Assembly: GCA_030446945.1 (NCBI GenBank)
Contig: JAUJMI010000112.1
Span: 1-9,697, forward strand
Length of the DNA: 9,697 nt
Reading direction: 5' to 3'
From: Longimicrobium sp.
GTDB taxonomy: Bacteria > Gemmatimonadota > Gemmatimonadetes > Longimicrobiales > Longimicrobiaceae
Positions 1-5,155 of this stretch are shown here, in pieces. The stretch's first letter is position 1; each line of letters starts with the position of its first letter. The position numbers and the translations under genes are program-made. Under the pieces are notes generated by a model. It saw only the letters and a list, made by a program, of their open reading frames with translations. It did no database searches and was not told the DNA's origin.

Positions 1-274
1 GGTGCTGCACCATGTGCGCGCTGAACAGGAAGTAGTCGCTCAGCTCGTGCAGCGGCCCTTGGAGCGACAGGAACATCGCCGCCAGCGCGAACGAGAACGA
101 GGCCACCTTTTTCGCCGGCACTGGCTCCGACCCCGGAAAGCGGCCCCGGAGCGGCCCGATCAGTACGAAGTAGGCCGCCCCCAGCAGGAGCCACCCCACC
201 ATGAACTGCGGATATACCTTCCACTCCTGCCAGGAGAACGTCTCCTGGTGCAGAAGCGCGAGCGTCATCGTCAT
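1..274 (-). CDS. ctaG: Cytochrome c oxidase assembly protein, CtaG (caa3) family, 5' part only
   Basis: The first 91 codons of a membrane protein are present; the rest lies beyond position 1. The translation opens MTMTLALLHQETFSWQEWKVYPQF and contains two hydrophobic stretches (about residues 22-40 and 57-74). It ends in a segment reading LSDYFLFSAHMVQH, the histidine-containing motif I associate with the CtaG_Caa3 family of polytopic proteins that help assemble the copper sites of caa3-type oxidases (family knowledge). The position after ctaCDEF matches the Bacillus order ctaCDEFG. I chose the ATG at 274; another in-frame ATG lies two codons later at 268, and neither has a clear Shine-Dalgarno sequence. 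It is separated from ctaF by 115 bases containing a strong hairpin, so its expression may be partly independent. Family assignment is fairly secure; the exact start is not. Confidence 0.85.
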   Translation of the reverse strand, partial: MTMTLALLHQETFSWQEWKVYPQFMVGWLLLGAAYFVLIGPLRGRFPGSEPVPAKKVASFSFALAAMFLSLQGPLHELSDYFLFSAHMVQH

Positions 275-311
275 GCCGGACTGCCTGTTTGGGTTCCCGC
301 CTGAATGCCGC

Positions 312-342
312 AGCGGGGCGGGGCTGACTTCCCCGCCCCGCT
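312..342 (-). terminator. 12-bp perfect hairpin between ctaF and ctaG
   Basis: Positions 312-323 (AGCGGGGCGGGG) and 331-342 (CCCCGCCCCGCT) are exact reverse complements around a 7-base loop. The stem is nearly all G-C. No T-run follows on either strand, so it is not a canonical intrinsic terminator. It may attenuate read-through from ctaF into ctaG or stabilise the 3' end of the ctaCDEF message. The structure is seen directly; the role is inferred. Confidence 0.5.
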
Positions 343-365
343 CCGTACAGGGATCACCGAGAGCT

Positions 366-385
366 GTTCCCGTTCCCCGTTCCCC
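366..385. repeat. GTTCCCC heptad array just after ctaF
   Basis: GTTCCC followed by two perfect GTTCCCC copies, ending four bases before the ctaF stop codon. It is the reverse complement of the GGGGAAC array at 4760-4787 and resembles further copies at 5071-5126 and 6304-6338. Confidence 0.75.
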
Positions 386-389
386 GCGG

Positions 390-740
390 TCAAGACCCCA
401 GCGCCGACCCCGCCCTCGGCAGCACCTGCTGCACGATGTACATCGCGCCGATCACCAGGATCGCGAGCGCGGCGGGGAAGATAAAGATTCCCGTGAAGAT
501 CTTGCTGTCGAACTTCAGGTGCATGTAGTACATCACCACCGTGATGAACTTGGCGGCGGAGAGGATGGCGATCACCGCCGCGGCCATGCCGGCGTTCAGG
601 ATGCCCCAGTCCTCTTCCGCGTAGTACGCCAGGATCTCGACCACGGTCATGAGCGTGAGGATCACGCCGATCATCACGTACTGCTTCGGCCCCGGGTGGG
701 AGTGCCGGTCGTGCGCGATCTCGCGCTGTTCGCTGCTCAT
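390..740 (-). CDS. ctaF: Cytochrome c oxidase subunit IV (prokaryotic small subunit)
   Basis: This encodes 116 residues with three hydrophobic segments (about 20-39, 49-72 and 82-105), the size and layout of the small bacterial oxidase subunit IV (COX4_pro type). The diagnostic stretch is AAKFITVVMYYMHLKFD at about 62-78, matching the family pattern in which a lysine-containing helix is followed by YxMHLKxD. In the membrane this subunit packs against subunits I and III and supports stability rather than catalysis (family knowledge). The ATG lies only 7 bases after the ctaE stop codon and has no obvious Shine-Dalgarno sequence, which suggests translational coupling with ctaE. The N-terminal 18 residues are polar and histidine-rich. 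Confidence 0.92.
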   Translation of the reverse strand: MSSEQREIAHDRHSHPGPKQYVMIGVILTLMTVVEILAYYAEEDWGILNAGMAAAVIAILSAAKFITVVMYYMHLKFDSKIFTGIFIFPAALAILVIGAMYIVQQVLPRAGSALGS

Positions 741-747
741 CGTCGGT

Positions 748-1389
748 TCACTTGATCAGGTAAACGAGGGCGAAGATCACGATCCAGATCACGTCCACGA
801 AGTGCCAGTAGAGGCCGGCGATCTCCACGCTCATCGAGCGCTCCGGGCCCAGCTGGTTCTTCACCGCCAGCATCCCCAGCGTGCCCAGGTAGATCACCCC
901 CACCAGCACGTGGGCCCCGTGGAACCCCGTCAGCAGGAAGAAGGTGGACCCGAACAGGTTGGTCTGCAGCGTCAGCCCGGCGTGGTAGAAGTGGTTGAAC
1001 TCGTACGCCTGGAAACCCAGGAAGACGAGCCCCAGCCCCGCCGTGGCGAAGAGCCAGGTGATGGCGCCCTTGCGGTCGGCCCGCTGCACCGCGGCCAGCG
1101 CCAGCACCATCCCCAGCGAGCTCATCAGCAGCACGAAGGTGCTCAGCGAGGTCAGCGGGATGTCCAGGATCCCCTCCGCCTGCTGACCCGTCAGCGTGCG
1201 GCCGGCGTGCGGGAGGGGGCCCACCAGGCTCCGCCCCTTGTACGCCAGGTAGGTGGCGATCAGCGAACCGAAGAGGAGGCACTCCGACCCGATGAAGGTC
1301 CAGAACGCCATCTTCCGGTTGTCCAGCCCGGTGCTGGTGTCCAGGTGCGCGGGGTTCGCGGCGTGGTCGGCCGCGTTCACGATGCTCAC
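748..1389 (-). CDS. ctaE: Cytochrome c oxidase subunit III
   Basis: This encodes a 213-residue heme-copper oxidase subunit III with five membrane helices, the short bacterial form lacking the first two helices of the seven-helix versions. Characteristic stretches are KMAFWTFIGSECLLFGSLIATYL (26-48), LTGFHGAHVLVGVIYL (153-168) and the C-terminal YWHFVDVIWIVIFALVYL (194-211). Subunit III binds subunit I and helps sustain proton uptake through the D pathway (family knowledge). The start is GTG at 1389-1387, preceded by GGAGAG about nine bases upstream, which supports it. It lies 40 bases after the ctaD stop and 7 bases before ctaF, inside one transcription unit. Confidence 0.95.
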   Translation of the reverse strand: MSIVNAADHAANPAHLDTSTGLDNRKMAFWTFIGSECLLFGSLIATYLAYKGRSLVGPLPHAGRTLTGQQAEGILDIPLTSLSTFVLLMSSLGMVLALAAVQRADRKGAITWLFATAGLGLVFLGFQAYEFNHFYHAGLTLQTNLFGSTFFLLTGFHGAHVLVGVIYLGTLGMLAVKNQLGPERSMSVEIAGLYWHFVDVIWIVIFALVYLIK

Positions 1390-1429
1390 GTAGCGTATCT
1401 CTCCGTCCCGAGGCTCGGGGTCGTCAGGC

Positions 1430-3367
1430 TCAGTGCCCGGGCTCGAAGGCCCACTTGAAGATGGAAACCGCGACCAGCAGCACGCCCGCCACCGACAGGT
1501 ACCACAGGTTGTGCAGCGCCCCGTCCAGGTTGCGGAAGATCAGCGACCCGAACACCAGCAGGATGCCGAAGGCCAGGATGATCGGCCAGTACGACGGCGG
1601 GGGAAGGTGGATCCCCAGGTCGTGCGCGCTCATCTTGCTCTCGGCGTCCGGGTACTCCATCTCCCCCACCTGCGTGCCGCCCACGGTGATGGCGTTCACG
1701 TCCTCTGCCACCTTGCCGTGCGGGATCCCCGGCTCCTTGCTCGCGTCCTCCTCCCACAGCGGCATGCGCGAGTGCACGATGGGGATCTCGCGGAAGTTGT
1801 AGACCGGCGGCGGCGACGGGATCGACCACTCCAGCGTCGCGGCGCCCCACGGGTTGTCCCCCGCGATCGCTCCCTTGCGAGCGGAGCGGATCACGTTCCA
1901 CACGAAGACCCCGGTGACCAGCGCCAGCAGGTACGCGCCGAGCGTGGACATCAGGTTCATCCAGTTCCACCCGAGGTCCCCCGGGTATGTGAAGGTACGG
2001 CGCGGCTGCCCGTACATCCCCAGGTAATGCATCGGGAAGAAGGCCAGGTTCATCCCCACCATCGTCCCCACCCAGTGGATCTTCCCCAGCTTCTCGTCCA
2101 TCAGCCGCCCGAACAGCTTGGGGAACCAGAAGTAGATCCCCGCGAACAGCCCCAGCACCGTGCCGCCGAAGAAGACGTAGTGGATGTGCGCCACCACGAA
2201 GTACGTGTCCGTCTGCTGCAGGTCCGACGGGGCCACCGAGTGCATCACCCCCGAGATCCCGCCCAGCGTGAACATGGCGATGAACGCCACCGCGAAGAGC
2301 ATGGAGGTGGTGAAGCGGATGGAGCCGCCCCACATCGTGCCGATCCAGTTGAAGATCTTGATCCCGGTGGGGATGGCGATCAGCATGGTGGAGAGGGCGA
2401 AAAAGGCGTCGGCGATGGGCCCCAGCCCCACGGCGAACATGTGGTGGCTCCACACGCCCCACCCCAGCCAGCCGATGAGCACCGAGGCGAACACCATCAC
2501 GTTGTAGCCGAAGAGCGGCTTGCGGCTGAACGTGGGGATCACCTCGCTGATCATCCCGAAGATGGGGATGATCAGGATGTACACCTCGGGGTGGCCGAAC
2601 ATCCAGAAGAGGTGCTGCCACACCAGCGGGTCGCCGCCGCGCGCCGGGTCGAAGAACGTCGTGCCGAACATGCGGTCGAACATCAGCTGCGTGATGGCGA
2701 TGGTGAACACCGCCATCGCGGTCACGATCAGCACCTGCGTGATCAGCACCATCCAGGTGAAGATGGGCATGCGCATCAGGCGCATTCCCGGGGCCCGCAT
2801 GTTCAGGATGGTGACGATGAAGTTGATCCCCGCCAGGATCGACGACAGGCCGACGATCTGCAGGCCCAGGACGTAGAAGTCCACGTTGGGGCCGGGATTG
2901 TACTGCCGCTCGGTGATGGGGGCGTAGGCGAACCACCCCACGTTGGGCGCCATCTTGGTGACGGCGGCGAACAGCAGCATGAGCCCGCCGAAGAAGTACA
3001 CCCAGTACGACAGCGCGTTGAGCCGCGGGAACGCCACGTCGCGCGCGCCGATCTGCAGCGGCACGATGTAGTTGAAGAAGGCGGCGGTCAGCGGCATCAG
3101 CGCCAAAAAGATCATCGTAAGCGCGTGCTGCGTGAACATCTGGTTGTACAGGTCCGCGCTGATGAAGTTGTTCTCCGGCACGATGAGCTGCGTGCGGATG
3201 AACAAAGCCTCGATCCCCCCGACCAGGAAGTAGAAGATCGAGGAGAAGAAGTATAGGATCCCGATCCGCTTGTGGTCGACGGTGGTGATCCAGCTCCACA
3301 CCCCCGTTTCGGTGTGGGGTGCGGCTGCAGGGGCGTGCGGCGCAGCCACGGTCGCGGTCGATGCCAT
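1430..3367 (-). CDS. ctaD: Cytochrome c oxidase subunit I, A1-type heme-copper oxidase
   Basis: The 645-residue catalytic subunit reduces O2 to water at a heme a3-CuB centre and pumps protons. Expected ligands are visible: H81 (QHALTMIF) and H396 for low-spin heme a, H394 for heme a3, and H259, H308 and H309 for CuB. Y263 in GHPEVY is the residue that crosslinks to a CuB histidine in the family. E261 in GHPEVY fits the A1 class with a D-channel glutamate, and T334/K337 in PTGIKIFNW fit the K channel. After the twelve core helices a tail at about 575-640 adds two more hydrophobic segments, as in Bacillus CtaD, which explains the length. The ATG at 3367 is preceded by GGAG with 5-base spacing. 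It sits between ctaC (87 bases upstream) and ctaE (40 bases downstream). The long antisense open frame here is a GC-rich shadow. Confidence 0.97.
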   Translation of the reverse strand: MASTATVAAPHAPAAAPHTETGVWSWITTVDHKRIGILYFFSSIFYFLVGGIEALFIRTQLIVPENNFISADLYNQMFTQHALTMIFLALMPLTAAFFNYIVPLQIGARDVAFPRLNALSYWVYFFGGLMLLFAAVTKMAPNVGWFAYAPITERQYNPGPNVDFYVLGLQIVGLSSILAGINFIVTILNMRAPGMRLMRMPIFTWMVLITQVLIVTAMAVFTIAITQLMFDRMFGTTFFDPARGGDPLVWQHLFWMFGHPEVYILIIPIFGMISEVIPTFSRKPLFGYNVMVFASVLIGWLGWGVWSHHMFAVGLGPIADAFFALSTMLIAIPTGIKIFNWIGTMWGGSIRFTTSMLFAVAFIAMFTLGGISGVMHSVAPSDLQQTDTYFVVAHIHYVFFGGTVLGLFAGIYFWFPKLFGRLMDEKLGKIHWVGTMVGMNLAFFPMHYLGMYGQPRRTFTYPGDLGWNWMNLMSTLGAYLLALVTGVFVWNVIRSARKGAIAGDNPWGAATLEWSIPSPPPVYNFREIPIVHSRMPLWEEDASKEPGIPHGKVAEDVNAITVGGTQVGEMEYPDAESKMSAHDLGIHLPPPSYWPIILAFGILLVFGSLIFRNLDGALHNLWYLSVAGVLLVAVSIFKWAFEPGH

Positions 3368-3425
3368 TCCTACTCCATCAGGTTGCGGCGCCGCGGGTGG
3401 CGCCGTGGATCACTGGATGCGCGGC

Positions 3426-3445
3426 CCCGCCGCGCGTGCGGCGGG
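3426..3445 (-). other. 8-bp hairpin between ctaC and ctaD
   Basis: CCCGCCGC at 3426-3433 and GCGGCGGG at 3438-3445 are perfect reverse complements around a 4-base loop, starting ten bases past the ctaC stop codon. There is no T-run, so termination is unlikely. An intercistronic structure that tunes ctaC versus ctaD message levels is a reasonable inference. Confidence 0.4.
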
Positions 3446-3454
3446 TCGCCCGTC

Positions 3455-4516
3455 TCACTGCAGCGTCTGCAGGTACGCCACGATGTACCGGATCTCCTCG
3501 TCCTTGAGGTTGAGGTTCGGCATCAGGGCTCCCGGCTTCACCTCGGGCGGGTTCTTCAGCCACTTGCTCAGGTTCTCCGCGTTGTTCTCCAGGATCCCCG
3601 CGGCCAGGGTGCGGCGGCGCCCGAAGTGCGTGAGGTTCGGCCCGGTGCGGCCGAGCGTGGCTGAGTCCTTGGCCGCCCCGTAGCGCAGGGTGTGGCACCC
3701 CGCGCACGCCCCCTTGGTCACCAGTTGCTTTCCGAGCATCACCGCGGAGTCGCGCGGGGCCGGCGCGGGCTCCGACTCGTTCTGCAGCCAGCGCTGGAAG
3801 CCGTCGCCCTCATGGGCCACCAGGCGCATCTTCATGAGGGCGTGCGAGTCGCCGCAGAACTCGGCGCACTGCCCCAGGTACACCCCCGGCTCTTCGGGGG
3901 TGAAGTTGATCGTGTTCACCTTGTTCGGGATCACGTCGCGCTTGCCGCCCATCTGCGGCACCCAGAACGAGTGGAGCACGTCGCCCGAGGTCATGCGCAG
4001 CTGCACCGGGGTGCCGACGGCCACGTGCACCTCGTTGGCGGTGACCACCGTGTCGCGGCCGCCGTTGACGGCGTAGCGGAACTCCCACCACCACTGATAT
4101 CCGCGCACCTCCACGATCAGCGCGTTTGCGGGGGCCTCGCGCTGCGTGTTGAAGATGCTGCGCACGGTGGGGACCGCGATCGCCGCCAGGATCAGGGCGG
4201 GGATGAAGGTCCAGAGCAGCTCCAGGCGGGCGTTGCCGTGCACCTGCTCGGGCTCGGGGTTGCCGGGCTGGTAGCGGAAGCGCCACATGATGTACCCCAA
4301 CAGCCCGAACACGAAGAGGCCGACCAGCACGCCCAGCACCAGGGTGTACTTGAAGAGCCAGTCCAGCTCCCGCGCGAAGTCGCTGGCGGGGGCGAAGGTC
4401 GTCTGCGGGTAGGTCTGCAGGTGGTCTTCCCCGCACCCCGCCAGGAGGGTGAGGAGCGCGAGCCCGAAGGCCGGCTTCCAGGGGGAGTACCCGGAGCTTT
4501 TCGCTCGTGACTTCAT
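3455..4516 (-). CDS. ctaC: Cytochrome c oxidase subunit II fused to cytochrome c (caa3 type), lipoprotein
   Basis: This 353-residue subunit accepts electrons and passes them to subunit I. In order: a lipoprotein signal with lipobox LLAGC (C28); two membrane helices (about 55-80 and 98-119); the periplasmic cupredoxin domain with CuA ligands H182, C217, E219, C221, H225 and M228 (CAEFCGDSHALM); and a C-terminal cytochrome c domain with heme motif CAGCH (C271, C274, H275) and the likely axial M332 in ALMPNLNL. The fused heme marks it as caa3 type, so the oxidase can take electrons from soluble or membrane cytochromes c without a separate docking cytochrome. I chose the ATG at 4516 because the lipoprotein signal begins there. 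A longer reading from 4618 adds 34 residues with no signal character and would begin within the candidate -10 element. It is first in the operon, with a perfect TATAAT about 100 bases upstream. Confidence 0.96.
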   Translation of the reverse strand: MKSRAKSSGYSPWKPAFGLALLTLLAGCGEDHLQTYPQTTFAPASDFARELDWLFKYTLVLGVLVGLFVFGLLGYIMWRFRYQPGNPEPEQVHGNARLELLWTFIPALILAAIAVPTVRSIFNTQREAPANALIVEVRGYQWWWEFRYAVNGGRDTVVTANEVHVAVGTPVQLRMTSGDVLHSFWVPQMGGKRDVIPNKVNTINFTPEEPGVYLGQCAEFCGDSHALMKMRLVAHEGDGFQRWLQNESEPAPAPRDSAVMLGKQLVTKGACAGCHTLRYGAAKDSATLGRTGPNLTHFGRRRTLAAGILENNAENLSKWLKNPPEVKPGALMPNLNLKDEEIRYIVAYLQTLQ

Positions 4517-4585
4517 GGACGGTGGGGTCTCGGTGGTCGGATACCGCGTTCGCCCCGGGGGTGCGGGCACCTTCCCGGCGGGCGT

Positions 4586-4613
4586 GTTTCCGGCGCGCCC
4601 GCGCCGGGAAAAC
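4586..4613 (-). promoter_or_regulatory. Hairpin at the start of the ctaC leader
   Basis: An inverted repeat with arms GTTT-CC-GGCGC (4586-4596) and GCGCC-G-GG-A-AAAC (4601-4613) pairs with two single-base bulges and a 4-base loop. It begins four bases after the TATAAT, so it spans the expected transcription start and first bases of the oxidase mRNA. It could protect the 5' end or act as an operator. The structure is seen; both roles are inference. Confidence 0.4.
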
Positions 4614-4616
4614 GGC

Positions 4617-4622
4617 ATTATA
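4617..4622 (-). promoter_or_regulatory. Candidate -10 element of the cta operon promoter
   Basis: The minus strand reads TATAAT exactly, a striking match in such GC-rich DNA, about 100 bases before the ctaC start codon. At the usual 17-base spacing the upstream hexamer is TAGCGG, a poor -35, so either an activator helps or the promoter depends mainly on its -10. The predicted start is near 4610. Confidence 0.55.
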
Positions 4623-4759
4623 GCCGGGGGGCATGCGAGCCGCTAGGCCCGCATTTCCCCGCCGCGCACACGGCCGCGCGGAACCGAAATCCTGTTTCGG
4701 CAGCGTGAATGTAGCGGGTGCTTGCGGCCTCGTCTGTAGGGAAGCGCCCGACAGCGTGT

Positions 4760-4787
4760 GGGGAACGGGGAACGGGGAACGGGGAAC
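4760..4787. repeat. Four perfect GGGGAAC heptads with G-quadruplex pattern
   Basis: Four uninterrupted copies of GGGGAAC on the plus strand. The run fits G4-N3-G4-N3-G4-N3-G4, a textbook pattern for a four-tetrad G-quadruplex with three-base loops. It lies about 245 bases upstream of the ctaC start codon and 370 bases before the exporter start. Confidence 0.85.
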
Positions 4788-4838
4788 GGCGGAGGGGGCA
4801 GGGACCGTAGCCTCGTACCCCCCGCACAGATCCGGCAA

Positions 4839-4928
4839 GGGCGCGATTTATCGCGCCCGTGTCCGACCTTACTCCGACGCCTCTCGCGCACACCGACACC
4901 TGGTGGGGGCAGCCCCGCGTGGCTGCCC
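4839..4928. repeat. Two-hairpin structured element, likely an interspersed repeat
   Basis: Hairpin 1 pairs GGGCGCGA (4839-4846) with TCGCGCCC (4851-4858) around TTTA; as DNA the symmetry extends to 9 bp per arm. Hairpin 2 pairs GGGCAGCC (4907-4914) with GGCTGCCC (4921-4928) around a 6-base loop. Two compact, perfect, non-coding stems within 90 bases resemble REP/BIME-type intergenic elements. Only one copy is in this window, so the repeat status is inference. Confidence 0.45.
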
Positions 4929-5070
4929 GTGCCTCCCGGCCACCCCGCCACGTGCACTCCGCCCGGGCGCATGCCACCGCCCCCCCGCGGCAGTTTAGAG
5001 GCAGTTTGGGGGAGGGCAGCGAGGAACGAGCAGGAAGAGGGCCTGCCGTGCCCGTCGCCGCGCGCCCCCC

Positions 5071-5126
5071 GTTCCCCGTTCCCGACGCCCCATTCCCCAG
5101 TCCCCATGCCCCATTCCCCGTTCCCC
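5071..5126. repeat. Degenerate GTTCCCC/CATTCCCC repeat cluster
   Basis: Copies read GTTCCCC (5071-5077), GTTCCC (5078-5083), ATTCCCC (5092-5098), AGTCCCC (5099-5105), ATTCCCC (5113-5119) and GTTCCCC (5120-5126). It is the same heptad family as at 4760-4787 in the opposite orientation. Together with that array it brackets the two-hairpin element. Its last copy overlaps where a -35 for the exporter gene would lie. Confidence 0.65.
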
Positions 5127-5143
5127 ACCGTCCCCCCCCTCGT

Positions 5144-5149
5144 TACACT
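5144..5149 (+). promoter_or_regulatory. Candidate -10 element for the ABC exporter, possibly leaderless
   Basis: TACACT is the only A/T-rich hexamer in this GC-rich stretch and lies six bases before the ATG at 5156. At that spacing transcription would begin at or next to the start codon, giving a leaderless message. This agrees with the absence of any Shine-Dalgarno sequence. The corresponding -35 region is TTCCCC-like and weak. Confidence 0.35.
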
Positions 5150-5155
5150 TCCCCC

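Larger units (their letters stand above)
4619..5155. other. Divergent intergenic region between ctaC and the ABC exporter, no supportable gene
   Basis: These 537 bases separate the divergent ctaC and exporter genes. Open frames cross them on both strands, but their translations are Pro/Arg/Gly-rich and driven by the repeats, so I call no gene. Contents: the cta promoter end, a 6-bp inverted repeat (CCGAAA 4684-4689 / TTTCGG 4695-4700), the GGGGAAC array (4760-4787), two hairpins (4839-4858 and 4907-4928), a direct duplication of GGCAGTTT (4989-4996 and 5000-5007), degenerate GTTCCCC copies (5071-5126), and a candidate promoter next to the exporter start. Confidence 0.7.

Noticed and set aside
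1433..3256. 607-codon open frame antisense to ctaD
   Set aside because: Its His/Glu/Arg/Val-rich translation is typical of the complement of a GC-rich membrane protein gene, and ctaD has all its catalytic residues.
3426..3445. Intrinsic terminator after ctaC
   Set aside because: There is no U-tract, and ctaD follows in the same operon with its own good ribosome binding site, so full termination here is unlikely.
4517..4618. 34-residue upstream extension of ctaC
   Set aside because: It would put the lipoprotein signal in mid-protein, and the extended start overlaps the -10 element.
4859..5155. N-terminal extension of the exporter frame
   Set aside because: It encodes proline-rich sequence made from the GTTCCCC repeats (PFPVP-type units), absent from the family and without a ribosome binding site.
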